Source of the DNA: CAZNYN01 sp964577295
GTDB taxonomy: Bacteria > Synergistota > Synergistia > Synergistales > Synergistaceae
NCBI GenBank assembly: GCA_964577295.1
Contig: CAZNYN010000001.1
Span: 67,301-131,300, forward strand
Direction of reading: 5' to 3'
DNA: 64,000 nt
Part shown: positions 16,303-25,625 of the stretch, piece by piece
Numbering within the stretch: the first letter of the stretch is position 1
How the letters are laid out: each line of letters begins with the position of its first letter
Notes under the pieces: generated by a model
The model's database searches: none
Seen by the model: only the letters and a program-made list of their open reading frames with translations
What the model was told of the DNA's origin: nothing
Position numbers and translations under genes: made by a program

Positions 16303-17244
16303 ATGTTTGAATGCGGAGACGGAATTTACGGAACAGACAGCTTCTACGAACGCGAGGGATGCACATCTATCTACATAATTTGCAGCGGCGGGAGGTGCGG
16401 AATCATCGAAAGCGCCGCAAACTCCTCCTTGCCTCATCTTCTCTCGGCTCTTGACGAACTCGGTGTTGACTATGCCAATGTAGACTTTCTCGCTTTAACC
16501 CACGTCCACCTAGACCATGCCGGCGGCGCAGGCTCATACATGCAAAAATTCCCCAACGCCAAACTAATAGTACATCCGAGGGGAGCAAAACACATGGCAG
16601 ACCCCACGGCTCTTATAGAAGGTGTGTGCGAAGTTTACGGCAAGTCTGAGACTGAGCGCATGTACGGTGAGATAATCCCCATTGATAGGGAAAGAATCAT
16701 CAGCGCCGATGACGGTTACGTCTTTCACATCGGAGACAAAAAAATCATAACTTTGGAAACCCCAGGGCACGCTAAACACCATAACTCCTACTATGACGAG
16801 AGCGACTCGGTTATATTTTCCGGAGACACCTTTGGCGTATCATACTCGGAAATGCAGACAGAAAAAGGACGCTGGGCAATACCGACAACATCACCGGTAC
16901 AATTTAGCCCCGAAAATATGGTCAGATCAATAAACAAAATGCTCGCACTAAATCCAAAAAAAATTCTGCTTACCCACTTCGGCGAAGTAAGCAATATAAG
17001 TGAAGCCGCGGAAGAACTTTGCTCCACAGTCCAAGAATACACAAAAATAGCGGAAGCCGCACAGGGCGACTTCAAGCTGATAAAAGAAAACGTGAAAAAT
17101 CTTCACATAGAAATGTGCAAGAAACATAACATCCCCCACCCGGAACAGTACACAGACAGCACCTTGTCTGTAGATACAGAACTAAATTCCCAAGGCCTGG
17201 CCTGCTGGTACGAGTACTGCCGCAGAAATGGAAGAGGCAAGTAG
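16303..17244 (+). CDS. Metallo-beta-lactamase-fold hydrolase
   Basis: A 313-residue protein with the metal site LTHVHLDHAGGAG near residue 68 (HxHxDH), a later histidine in LETPGHAKHHNSYYD near residue 155, FSGDTFGVSY near residue 173, and a terminal LLTHFG. This is a complete two-metal metallo-beta-lactamase fold of the glyoxalase-II / lactonase / esterase type. The start at 16303 has GGAGG at ideal spacing; an upstream in-frame ATG at 16213 lies within the ATPase gene. It is the last gene of the peptide transporter operon, 22 bases after DppF, so it may hydrolyse an imported compound. I cannot name its substrate. Confidence 0.85.
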   Translation: MFECGDGIYGTDSFYEREGCTSIYIICSGGRCGIIESAANSSLPHLLSALDELGVDYANVDFLALTHVHLDHAGGAGSYMQKFPNAKLIVHPRGAKHMADPTALIEGVCEVYGKSETERMYGEIIPIDRERIISADDGYVFHIGDKKIITLETPGHAKHHNSYYDESDSVIFSGDTFGVSYSEMQTEKGRWAIPTTSPVQFSPENMVRSINKMLALNPKKILLTHFGEVSNISEAAEELCSTVQEYTKIAEAAQGDFKLIKENVKNLHIEMCKKHNIPHPEQYTDSTLSVDTELNSQGLACWYEYCRRNGRGK

Positions 17245-17516
17245 CTTAACCCGGATAAAACAAAAATCCGCATTTTTACAGCAGAAAGCGCGCAGAAACT
17301 GGGGCTCAACTTTCGTAAACAACAACCAGCCATGAGCCCACCTAATCAAACCTAAGCAGGCTCAGAATTTTATCTGTTTTTGCTCCTGTGTATTGTATCA
17401 GAGTGAGAAGTCACCTGTAATCCTGACAGCGGGATAAATACGAACTGTCTAAGCTGTAGGGTACAGCATAAATCCGGAGCGCAGTTTTTTAGTTTATAAA
17501 CACGTTTTGTGTTGTA
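17245..17516. other. Intergenic stretch between two converging operons
   Basis: No gene is visible. A small hairpin (CGGAT 17252-17256, ATCCG 17266-17270) followed by five T could end the transporter operon weakly. The remaining bases show no feature that I recognise. Confidence 0.4.
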
Positions 17517-17553
17517 TAAAAAAATCGGAACCGCCTGTTTGTCGGCGGTTCCG
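17517..17553 (-). terminator. Terminator of the V-ATPase operon
   Basis: A 10-bp perfect stem (17526-17535 with 17544-17553) is followed, on the minus strand, by a T-rich run. It lies 7 bases after the subunit B stop. Confidence 0.9.
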
Positions 17554-17560
17554 TTGTGTT

Positions 17561-18943
17561 TTAGTCTAGGTCGTTCTTTTTGATGTGCTCTTCTATGTCT
17601 GCCAGCGAGACTCGAGTGAGTTCTGCTCTAGGCAGAGAGCTTAGTATTTCCCAGGACATGTCCAGTGAGTAGCCTATTTCCCGTTCTTCCTCTTTGCCCT
17701 GCTTTAGGAATTTTTCTTCAAAGAGGCGGCCGAAGCCGAGTGTTGCTTTGTCGCTCTTTGAAAGTTCGTCTTCTCCGACGACTCCAGCCAGTGAGCGAAC
17801 TTCCTGCACTCTGCTGTAGGAGGCGAATAGCTGGCTTGAGACGTTAGGGTGGTCATCACGTGTAAAGCCTTTGCCTATTCCGTCTTTCATGAGTCGCGAA
17901 AGGCTTGTTAGGATGTCTATCGGGGGATAGACGTTCTTTGCGTCAAGGTCGCGCGAAAGCACTATCTGTCCTTCTGTGATGAATCCCGTCAGGTCGGGTA
18001 TCGGATGGGTGATGTCGTCGTTAGGCATTGTCAGAATCGGAATCTGAGTCACGCTTCCTTCAATTCCTCTTACAACTCCCGCTCTTTCGTAGAGTGATGC
18101 AAGGTCGCTGTAAAGGTACGCCGGATATCCTTTACGGCTCGGGACTTCTCCCGCTGCAACTCCGAGTTCGCGAAGTGCTTCGCAGTAGCTTGTCATGTCC
18201 GTAATTATGACTAGAACGTGCAGGCCGAGCTCATAAGCGAGGTATTCCGCAGTTGAAAGGGCCATTCTGGGTGTTGCGATACGCTCAATGACAGGGTCAT
18301 CCGCAAGGTTAAGGAATGTGACGATGTTGTTGCTGTGCCCCTTGGATGAGAGTTCCTGTGTGAAGAAGGCTGCATCGTCGTGCTTGATTCCTATTCCCGC
18401 AAATACGACGGCGAAGTCGTCCGAACCCATAATCTTAGCCTGTGTCGCAATCTGCACGGCAAGCTGGTTGTGTGGAAGTCCGTTGCCCGAGAAGATGGGC
18501 AGCTTCTGTCCGCGGATAAGTGTCGTCAGAGTGTCAATTGCCGATATTCCCGTATGTATGAAGTCCTTGGGATACTGGCGCGCCATGGGGTTGAGGGGCA
18601 GTCCGTTGATGTTGACCCTCTTTCCTCCGAATATTTCTCCGCATCCGTCTCTCGGCTCTCCGAGACCGTTGAAGGTTCTTCCGAGCATGTTCTTGGAGAG
18701 GTGCACTTCAAGAGGGCGCCCCAGAAATTTTAGTTTTGTCGTATTTGGGACAAGGTCTTCCGTGCCGGTGAAAACCTGCACAAGCGTGGCTTTTTCACTG
18801 AGTGACTTAACCTGTCCGTGACGTATGTTTCCTTTGCTGTCTCTGATATCTACAAGCTCGCCGTAGCCTACGCCGGAGACATTTTCGACAAGCACAAAGG
18901 GGCCGTCTATGTCCTTTACACCAATATATTCAGGCTGTGCCAT
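17561..18943 (-). CDS. atpB: V/A-type ATPase subunit B (regulatory)
   Basis: Non-catalytic nucleotide-binding subunit of the cytoplasmic V1/A1 head (460 residues, usual length). Typical stretches are EYIGVKDIDGPFVLVENV at the start, GRTFNGLGEP, the degenerate P-loop IFSGNGLPHNQLAVQIA, VIITDMTSYCEALRELG, and GREIPSRKGYPAYLYSDL-like residues. It alternates with subunit A in the A3B3 hexamer. The gene begins 2 bases after the subunit A stop and is last in the operon. Confidence 0.96.
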   Translation of the reverse strand: MAQPEYIGVKDIDGPFVLVENVSGVGYGELVDIRDSKGNIRHGQVKSLSEKATLVQVFTGTEDLVPNTTKLKFLGRPLEVHLSKNMLGRTFNGLGEPRDGCGEIFGGKRVNINGLPLNPMARQYPKDFIHTGISAIDTLTTLIRGQKLPIFSGNGLPHNQLAVQIATQAKIMGSDDFAVVFAGIGIKHDDAAFFTQELSSKGHSNNIVTFLNLADDPVIERIATPRMALSTAEYLAYELGLHVLVIITDMTSYCEALRELGVAAGEVPSRKGYPAYLYSDLASLYERAGVVRGIEGSVTQIPILTMPNDDITHPIPDLTGFITEGQIVLSRDLDAKNVYPPIDILTSLSRLMKDGIGKGFTRDDHPNVSSQLFASYSRVQEVRSLAGVVGEDELSKSDKATLGFGRLFEEKFLKQGKEEEREIGYSLDMSWEILSSLPRAELTRVSLADIEEHIKKNDLD

Positions 18944-18945
18944 GG

Positions 18946-20748
18946 CTACTTACCTCCAAGTTTCTTTGTGCGTTCGGATGCCACTCTTTCGAGGTGGGCA
19001 TCGATGCGTTTGCGTACTCGCGCGAATCCGTCTTTGTCTTCGGGGTCAAGCTCGCGAAGGTGAGTTATAGCGTTGACGGAGTCGTCTTCCTTAATAAGGG
19101 AAATAGGTATGCCCTTGCGGACGAGTTCCATTCCCTTGTGGTGGAAGTCAATAATGAGATCCAGTATCTCAAAGCCTTTTGCAGGAGGAGAGTAGGAGTC
19201 CTGGTTAAAGGAGTTCTGCTGAAGATATCCGTTTTTGATCAGGAATGCCGTGAATGCCACGAGTCTCTGATCATCCGGGAGTACGTCTTCTCCGACGAGT
19301 TTTATTACCTGCTGAACCTTTGTATCTTCCGCCAATATCTGGCGCACTTCGTCGCGGATGTCGCCCCATCTCGGGTCGACATTGGTGCAGAACCATCCGT
19401 TGACTTCATCTGCATATTCGCTGTATGAATCTATCCACGATATGGCAGGGTAGTGTCTTGCGTTGGCAAGGTTCTTGTCCAGTCCCCAGAAGCAGCGGAT
19501 AAATCTCTTTGTGTGTCTTGTTACCGGTTCTGTGAAGTCTCCGCCGGGAGGTGAGACGGCTCCAATTACGCTGACGCTGCCGTTTTCTCCGCCGAGTGTG
19601 ACAACTCGTCCCGCTCTTTCGTAAAATTCCGCGAGACGGCTGGGAAGGTAGGCAGGGAAGCCCTCTTCTGCGGGGATTTCTTCAAGTCTTCCGGAAAGTT
19701 CGCGCAGAGCCTCCGCCCAGCGTGATGTAGAGTCCGCCATGATAGCGACGTCATATCCCATGTCGCGGAAGTATTCCGCTATCGTTATGCCTGTGTATAT
19801 GGACGCTTCACGTGCAGCGACCGGCATATTTGATGTGTTTGCAATGAGAATGGTGCGCTCCATAAGAGGACGTCCCGAGCGCGGGTCTTCAAGGACTGGG
19901 AACTGTTCCAGAACGTCTGTCATTTCATTTCCACGTTCGCCGCAGCCAATGTATATGACAACCTGAGCATCGCCCCACTTTGCAAGCTGATGCTGAGTAA
20001 CAGTCTTTCCCGTTCCAAAGCCTCCGGGGATACATGCCGTGCCGCCCTTGGCTATGGGGAAGAGTCCGTCTATAACCCTCTGTCCCGTTACAAAAGGTTC
20101 GTTGGGGAGCAGGCGTTCTCTGTAAGGTCTCGGAGTTCTGACAGGCCAGCGCTGTATCATCGGAATGGCTAGCTCTCTTCCGAAAGCATCCTTCACGCGT
20201 GCTATGTCTTCCGAAGCCTTATGTTTGCCTTTGCTTATAATCCAGGTAATCTCGCCTTCAATGCCAAGCGGAGCCATTATCTTGTGAAGCAGAAGAGGTG
20301 TCTCCTGTACGGTGGCTATGACCATGCCCGGTGTAATAAGATCTCCGGGCTTTGCAGTTGGGGTTATATCCCATACCTTATCGCGGCTGATCATATTGAC
20401 CGTAGTGCCGGGAGATATATACATACCCTCGTGCTCAAGCAGGGAGTCAAGAGGGCGTCCTATTCCGTCAAAGAAGCTTCCGATAAGCCCCGGGCCTATT
20501 TCTATGGAAAGGGATTCGCCTGTACCGGTGATTTTTTCATCGATGCGCAGTCCGTCCGTATCCTCATAGACCTGTATTGTGGCGTTATCGTTGTCCATGC
20601 TTATTATTTCGCCCATAAGCTGTTTCGGCCCGACTTTGACAACTTCGCGCATGGCGAAGTTTCTCATCTGCGATGCTTTTATGACAGGACCGTTGACGTA
20701 CGAAACTACGCCATTTTTCGGCGGAATATTGTTATGCTTTGCCTCCAA
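18946..20748 (-). CDS. atpA: V/A-type ATPase subunit A (catalytic)
   Basis: Catalytic subunit of the V1/A1 head (600 residues). It has a beta-barrel N-terminus (GVVSYVNGPVIKA), the A-subunit-specific bulge region, the P-loop GGFGTGKTV at residues 242-250, and the catalytic GERGNEM segment. MADSTSRWAEALRELSGRLEEIPAEEGFPAYL follows, then a helical C-terminal domain. It hydrolyses or makes ATP in step with ion flow through the I/K membrane sector. It lies 12 bases after subunit E and 2 bases before subunit B. Confidence 0.97.
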   Translation of the reverse strand: MEAKHNNIPPKNGVVSYVNGPVIKASQMRNFAMREVVKVGPKQLMGEIISMDNDNATIQVYEDTDGLRIDEKITGTGESLSIEIGPGLIGSFFDGIGRPLDSLLEHEGMYISPGTTVNMISRDKVWDITPTAKPGDLITPGMVIATVQETPLLLHKIMAPLGIEGEITWIISKGKHKASEDIARVKDAFGRELAIPMIQRWPVRTPRPYRERLLPNEPFVTGQRVIDGLFPIAKGGTACIPGGFGTGKTVTQHQLAKWGDAQVVIYIGCGERGNEMTDVLEQFPVLEDPRSGRPLMERTILIANTSNMPVAAREASIYTGITIAEYFRDMGYDVAIMADSTSRWAEALRELSGRLEEIPAEEGFPAYLPSRLAEFYERAGRVVTLGGENGSVSVIGAVSPPGGDFTEPVTRHTKRFIRCFWGLDKNLANARHYPAISWIDSYSEYADEVNGWFCTNVDPRWGDIRDEVRQILAEDTKVQQVIKLVGEDVLPDDQRLVAFTAFLIKNGYLQQNSFNQDSYSPPAKGFEILDLIIDFHHKGMELVRKGIPISLIKEDDSVNAITHLRELDPEDKDGFARVRKRIDAHLERVASERTKKLGGK

Positions 20749-20760
20749 ATTAATGCCCTC

Positions 20761-21378
20761 CTAAAGCAGAGGCAGGAGCCGTTCGGCCAAAGTGTCCGCC
20801 ATCTCCTGTGTCAAACTCTGCCAGTCCAAATTTACCTGTCTGCGGTTATCTTCGGTTAAAACCCAGCAGCCGCCGAGAATGGGCGCCGGATCCGAATCGA
20901 AACTCAAGTTCAGGTCGGGAATACGTCTCTTTACATTGCTCAAAATCTCGTCGGATAGGTTTAAATCAACTGCTGAAAGCCTTAATTTAAGTCCTTCCGC
21001 GCCTTTAAGAGACATTACCGCCTCCAGACACATGCCGGTCAGAATATCGACATAATTATCTCTGTCTCTCAAGTGGACGAGTTTATCCTGCAGTCTTCCG
21101 AGCGCATCGGAAAGGATGCGGTTCTGAAGGCGCAGAGTCTCTGTCGATTTTTCTCTTTCCGCCGCAAGAATTTGTCTGCGTCTGATATCTTCTGCTCTTT
21201 TGCGTGAGTCTTGAAGTATCAGATTAGCCTCTCTCTGCAGTTTTTCGGTCTCTTTGATAACCCAGTCATCTGCTTCGCGGTGTGCGGAGGCTATGACCGT
21301 TCTTTTTTCTTTATCGGCTCTGTCGAGAATGATATCTCTGAGAGCTCCTATTTTTTCACTTGAAACTTCCTTCATCAC
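20761..21378 (-). CDS. atpE: V/A-type ATPase subunit E (peripheral stalk)
   Basis: A 205-residue stalk subunit with a long charged N-terminal helix (residues about 1-105, rich in E, K and R, e.g. TEKLQREANLILQDSRKRAEDIRRR) and a small C-terminal alpha/beta domain. It pairs with the G subunit to hold the head still against rotation. The start overlaps the F-subunit stop; GTG (21378) and the adjacent ATG (21375) are both possible. Sequence conservation in this family is low, so the call rests mainly on the helical layout and its position between F and A. Confidence 0.88.
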   Translation of the reverse strand: MMKEVSSEKIGALRDIILDRADKEKRTVIASAHREADDWVIKETEKLQREANLILQDSRKRAEDIRRRQILAAEREKSTETLRLQNRILSDALGRLQDKLVHLRDRDNYVDILTGMCLEAVMSLKGAEGLKLRLSAVDLNLSDEILSNVKRRIPDLNLSFDSDPAPILGGCWVLTEDNRRQVNLDWQSLTQEMADTLAERLLPLL

Positions 21379-21683
21379 ATTTTCACCCCAATGGCTTCCT
21401 GTACGTATCGGGTCAGAAAATCCGGACCCCTCTTAGTACCGAATCTGTCAGGTATCTCTACTACCAGAGGCAGTTCTCCGCGTTCTCTGAGCTGCTGTAT
21501 TATATCCGGTGCCATCTCCGCCGCCTTTTCCGTTATGGCAAGAATTGCCAGATCCGGCGTCTTGAGCGCCATATCTATTGCGGCAAAGGTCTCATCGGAT
21601 GTGTGAACGAGACACCCCTGTATGCCGGCAAGCCTCATGCCGACAAGAGAATCGTGGTTATCGCTCACAAGAAACGCCTTCAT
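21375..21683 (-). CDS. atpF: V/A-type ATPase subunit F (central stalk)
   Basis: A 102-residue small subunit of the rotor, with a Rossmann-like fold that docks on subunit D. It begins MKAFLVSDNHDSLVGMRLAGIQG, close to the family pattern of a beta strand, D and GFRLAG, and continues with DLAILAITEKAA and a PLVVEIPDR strand. It lies 16 bases after subunit K and overlaps subunit E. Confidence 0.9.
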   Translation of the reverse strand: MKAFLVSDNHDSLVGMRLAGIQGCLVHTSDETFAAIDMALKTPDLAILAITEKAAEMAPDIIQQLRERGELPLVVEIPDRFGTKRGPDFLTRYVQEAIGVKM

Positions 21684-21699
21684 CTCGGCTTTCTAACTC

Positions 21700-22116
21700 C
21701 TATATGCGGCCGAGGATAAGCAGAGATACGATAACACCGTAAATCGCGATACCTTCCGAAAGGCCCAAGTAAATAAGGGTTGTTCCGAGCATTTCGGGCT
21801 TTTCACCGACAAGTCCGAGTGCAGCGGAACCTACGCTTGCAACCGCAAGACCCGCGCCGAGGCATGCAAGTCCGGTTGAAATTGCTGCCGCTATAAAGCC
21901 CATCCCCGCGCCCGAGCCGAGCGGAGCCGCTGCCGCTTCCGCAAATGCGGGATGAGTCGTAAGGGATATAACAGCACCGGAAAATACGAGGAACGAAGAT
22001 ATTCCCAAGCTTGCCGCATACATTGCACGACTGCCCTTGTAGCCCTTGCGCTGCATAAAGTATCCTATACCCATCATTGTTGCCACTGCACCACAGCAAA
22101 TTGCCAATCCGAACAT
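21700..22116 (-). CDS. atpK: V/A-type ATPase subunit K (rotor ring proteolipid)
   Basis: A 138-residue ring subunit with four hydrophobic segments (about residues 1-20, 34-53, 68-97 and 112-135). The C-terminal hairpin carries the ion-binding glutamate, E121 in LSEGIAIYG, with the glycine-rich partner helix ACLGAGLAVASVGSAALG. The N-terminal hairpin has no membrane carboxylate, so each protomer would bind one ion over four helices, as in Enterococcus hirae NtpK. Whether the ion is Na+ or H+ cannot be settled by eye. The gene lies 88 bases after subunit I, the largest gap in the operon. Confidence 0.93.
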   Translation of the reverse strand: MFGLAICCGAVATMMGIGYFMQRKGYKGSRAMYAASLGISSFLVFSGAVISLTTHPAFAEAAAAPLGSGAGMGFIAAAISTGLACLGAGLAVASVGSAALGLVGEKPEMLGTTLIYLGLSEGIAIYGVIVSLLILGRI

Positions 22117-22204
22117 TTAAAACCCACTCCTTAAGTAATTGTTTTACATTTTTTTGTTTAAATAACTTAGCCGCTGTTGAATATTTATCTTGTCATTCGG
22201 AAGT

Positions 22205-24166
22205 CTACTTGGAGACGGACGCTGCTTTTGAGCCTTCTTTCTTCCATCCGACAGGCTTGAAAGCGCTTCCTCCTCCCTTGTAGAATTTTCCGAAGAATTC
22301 GTAGTATTCGAGTCTCAGTGTCTGGATGAAGACAATCAATCCTTCCAGACAGACTATGACGATATTGCCTACCAGTAATATTATTCCCTTCATAACAATG
22401 CCGCCCGGCAGAGAGTGAACCATTTCCGAGAGCATTATTACCGCCATGGAAAGTCCTACGTGGTTCAGCGCGAATGCGGCGAGACGCACGAAAGACGCGG
22501 TGTTTGAAACAAATGACATGAGGTTGTGCATTATTTCAAATATGTTAAGGACGACAGACTCCCCGTGCTCTTTCTGATGCAGCAGATACCTTGCGAGAAC
22601 GTCTCTGAAAACCATTAATGCCATCATCAGACCGATTCCGCCCCACATCATGTTTGCGGCAAGTTCGGATATTTGGGTTCCCGTCATGTATATGGCTGCC
22701 AGAGCCGCCATTGTCCAATAGAGGAAGAGTCCTGCAAGTCCCTGCCCGTCAAAGAGCAGACGGCCGAAGTCTCTGTTTCTGTACTGCTGAATCATGTTTA
22801 GGATAAGTCCGAGGCTTATCATAAATACGCCCAGGCATATCGCTATAATGAGCAGTCTGTTTGTGTCGTGCATCGGAGAGAGCCAGAGGGCGGGGATTAT
22901 ATTTTCCAGCCCGAAAATGCTTCCGTACAGAGCTCCGAATACCATGGAGCTTATAGCAGCTGATTTCATGACCTGTCCGAAGGAACGCTTCATCACCCCG
23001 CGTTTGACGAGGAATATCGATGCTAAGTAAATCATAAGTCCGTGCCCGATGTCTCCGAACATAAATCCGAAGAATAATACAAACGATATAGCCACGATGG
23101 GCGACGGGTCTATCTCCCCGTAAGAAGGCAGGCTGTACATTGCGACAATATCCTGGAAAGCTCTGAATACAGGACTGTTCTTCAGCAGTGTCGGCACCCT
23201 TATTCCGGAGTATGTAATATCTTTTGTACTCTCCACCATTAAAGTTGTAAGAGGTGCTTCCTCTTCGACTGTTTTTTTGATGGAAGCAAGTGTGTCTTCG
23301 GGAATCCATCCCGACAGGACGAACATTCCGCTGACTTCGCCGCGCCCTTTGCATATGTCGTAAACTCTCTGCATTGTGTAGAGCTGAGAGAAGAGCAGTT
23401 CATAGCGGTCTCTGTGCTCGCGCAGCATATCTTTTGCGGCCTTTGCCAGCCCCTTTATGGCTCTTTCGTGGTTGGCTATACGTTTCTCTACCATAGAAAG
23501 AGGATCGTCTCCGACAAGCTGCTCGGATATCTCTTTTAGGGAGAACTCCTTAAAGTAAACGGCTTCGAGGAGTTTTGTTGTTGATTCCGCATATTCCGGA
23601 ACAGTCATCACCAAAATCCATGTGTTGCCGTTAACAGTGGTCAGCTCGTTGATGACAATGGGGGACTCTTCCGAACTGTCGGTCAGCCTTTGGTAATTTT
23701 CGTTGGAGAGACGGCCGAAATAAGTCCTGACAAATTTTCCGTCGGCAAGTTCGGACGAAGAAAATTCAGTCCCTTTGAGAGCTTCGATAAATAGCTTTGT
23801 CGCACGCAGGAGTTCTTCCTCTTCGACCAGCACATCTCGTCTTTTGTCCCATATTTCAAGTCTTTTTGAGGCGCTGTGAACGAGCTCACGTGCGTTGGTA
23901 AGGGTAAAGTCCCTTGTCAGAGTGACAGGGGAAGGATCCGGTATCATCTCTCCCGCCACTTTCCATACGCTTGAAACTTTAGAAAGCAATTCATCGTATG
24001 GATTCTCCGTCTCTGTTGTTACTTTGGAGCGGAGAGTTCTGTCGTTGACCAGAATATCCAGAGGCAGAGGCTGGAATCCGCCCGTAAGCACCATTTGCCG
24101 TGCAACAGGCTCCATCTCCGCGTTCGGACCTATCATGGTCAGAGCGACCATTTTCATTACTGCCAT
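22205..24166 (-). CDS. atpI: V/A-type ATPase subunit I (membrane stator)
   Basis: A 653-residue a-type subunit. It has a cytoplasmic N-terminal half with two helical arms (residues about 1-330) that anchor the peripheral stalks, and a membrane half with about seven to eight helices. These include GEIDPSPIVAISFVLFFGFMFGDIGHGL, the standard family block, and a C-terminal segment with SNTASFVRLAAFALNHVGLSM whose arginine faces the rotor glutamate. It ends RLEYYEFFGKFYKGGG, as usual. The start at 24166 (GGGGGTG upstream) overlaps subunit C by 10 bases. Confidence 0.95.
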   Translation of the reverse strand: MAVMKMVALTMIGPNAEMEPVARQMVLTGGFQPLPLDILVNDRTLRSKVTTETENPYDELLSKVSSVWKVAGEMIPDPSPVTLTRDFTLTNARELVHSASKRLEIWDKRRDVLVEEEELLRATKLFIEALKGTEFSSSELADGKFVRTYFGRLSNENYQRLTDSSEESPIVINELTTVNGNTWILVMTVPEYAESTTKLLEAVYFKEFSLKEISEQLVGDDPLSMVEKRIANHERAIKGLAKAAKDMLREHRDRYELLFSQLYTMQRVYDICKGRGEVSGMFVLSGWIPEDTLASIKKTVEEEAPLTTLMVESTKDITYSGIRVPTLLKNSPVFRAFQDIVAMYSLPSYGEIDPSPIVAISFVLFFGFMFGDIGHGLMIYLASIFLVKRGVMKRSFGQVMKSAAISSMVFGALYGSIFGLENIIPALWLSPMHDTNRLLIIAICLGVFMISLGLILNMIQQYRNRDFGRLLFDGQGLAGLFLYWTMAALAAIYMTGTQISELAANMMWGGIGLMMALMVFRDVLARYLLHQKEHGESVVLNIFEIMHNLMSFVSNTASFVRLAAFALNHVGLSMAVIMLSEMVHSLPGGIVMKGIILLVGNIVIVCLEGLIVFIQTLRLEYYEFFGKFYKGGGSAFKPVGWKKEGSKAASVSK

Positions 24167-25257
24167 ATGGGTTCACCCCCGCCGGTAATTGGTTTTACCA
24201 GATACGCAGCCGCATTTCTGCGGTCGTAGTCATAGCGTACATCTTCTATAATCCTTATGACATCGTCGATTTCGTGAGCTTTTAATATAAAATAGCTTAT
24301 AGCGGTATGGAAACCGGGCGATCCCTTCTGAAATATAGACATAGCCTTAAGATAATTAAAACGTTTAATAGACATCTCAAGAGCGAGCTCCCTGTCTTCC
24401 TGCTCCAGAGCGGTTCTGAAAATATCGGCGTAGACAGGAAAACTGGATTCAAAGTTGTCCAGCCTCTCTTCCCATGTTGAACCTTTTGCCATATCTCTTA
24501 GGTGGTGGGTCTTAACCTTATATTTAACGGGAAGCATTCTTGTAAGTGTTTCTTCCAGAGTCATGTGATAGTACCATGTACACCTGTGAAAATGATAAAG
24601 GTTTATAAGGTCTATTCTTGTACCGAAGAGCGGCTCCAGCATCTTTGCGGAATAACTGTCGATGGCCTTTAAATCATTATACAGCTCCGATTCAACCAAG
24701 TTATCAATAGCCAGTTCCAAGGAGAAGAGAGAGTCTTCGCCGTTCAAGAGCCTTCTTACCGGTTCTTGTATGACCTTAAAATATTTGCTCTCTTTCAGTG
24801 CTTCAAGTGCTTCCGAATAATCTCTGCTGTTTAACAGCAGATCATAAGATATTTTTGAGCCCGGGATGGTGAAAAGCCTCTTCCTCATCACATCCCTTTC
24901 TACCCTTCTTGAACGCAGCCAGCGGAATATGCTCTTCAAGTGCTCCGCCTCATACCAGCTTAGCCAATCGCTGAACAGTTTGCGCTTTGGCCCTGCCAAG
25001 TATGCGAGAAACGAGTCTGCTTCGGGCAAAATGGATGTACGAACGGCATTTTCCAAATCTACACGGTGTATTGCCGCAGACGGAATAAACTCAAGATCAT
25101 CCTGATAACCTTCAGTCTGTCTTAAAAAGTCCGCAATTTCCGCAGTAGTGTTCAGGTTGAGCAGTCCCCAGTAGTCTTCCGCTGTAAGAAGACGGCTGTA
25201 GAGTACATGGGCTTTGACACCTATCGCCGTAGCCTGCCCGTGCGTCGTCTTTGACAA
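24157..25257 (-). CDS. atpC: V/A-type ATPase subunit C (AC39/d-type)
   Basis: A 366-residue funnel-shaped subunit that links the rotor shaft to the K ring. It is almost all alpha-helical; YSRLLTAEDYWGLLN near the start, SWYEAEHLKSIFRWL near residue 105 and YYHMTLEETLTRMLP near residue 230 are family-like. It begins 2 bases after the G subunit stop and overlaps subunit I by 10 bases. Confidence 0.9.
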   Translation of the reverse strand: MSKTTHGQATAIGVKAHVLYSRLLTAEDYWGLLNLNTTAEIADFLRQTEGYQDDLEFIPSAAIHRVDLENAVRTSILPEADSFLAYLAGPKRKLFSDWLSWYEAEHLKSIFRWLRSRRVERDVMRKRLFTIPGSKISYDLLLNSRDYSEALEALKESKYFKVIQEPVRRLLNGEDSLFSLELAIDNLVESELYNDLKAIDSYSAKMLEPLFGTRIDLINLYHFHRCTWYYHMTLEETLTRMLPVKYKVKTHHLRDMAKGSTWEERLDNFESSFPVYADIFRTALEQEDRELALEMSIKRFNYLKAMSIFQKGSPGFHTAISYFILKAHEIDDVIRIIEDVRYDYDRRNAAAYLVKPITGGGEPIWQ

Positions 25258-25259
25258 CT

Positions 25260-25601
25260 TTATACTCTCCTTTTGGATGTATAGCTTTCGGCGATCTCCG
25301 ACACCATCGAATCAATAACCGGATCGGCGTTCTCTTCAAAACGTCTCTGCATCCTGGCGCGCTCTTCCCTGCCGAGACCGGCTATCTGTTCCGCCTCTGT
25401 CCTGGCGGAGTTAAGGGCTGTTTCCATTATACCCTTGGCCTGCTCTCTGGCAGAGGCCATCTGATTTGTTCTTTCCCCCGCAAACTTATCCTGTGCCGCA
25501 CGGAGAAAACCGTCCGATTCATTTCGTGAATCATCGACTATTCTCTTTGCTTCGGATTCGGCTCCCAGGAGAACGGCAAGAACTTCCTGCAGTGTGCTCA
25601 T
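25260..25601 (-). CDS. V/A-type ATPase subunit G/H (peripheral stalk coiled coil)
   Basis: A 112-residue charged helical protein with the layout of the G/H stalk subunit: LQEVLAVLLGAESEAKRIVDDSRNE at the start, a long heptad-rich middle with many alanines and charges, and a short tail. It should dimerise with subunit E to form the stator stalk. It lies between D and C, 24 bases after D. Confidence 0.82.
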   Translation of the reverse strand: MSTLQEVLAVLLGAESEAKRIVDDSRNESDGFLRAAQDKFAGERTNQMASAREQAKGIMETALNSARTEAEQIAGLGREERARMQRRFEENADPVIDSMVSEIAESYTSKRRV

Positions 25602-25625
25602 TTCTATAACCTCCGGTAAATAGAA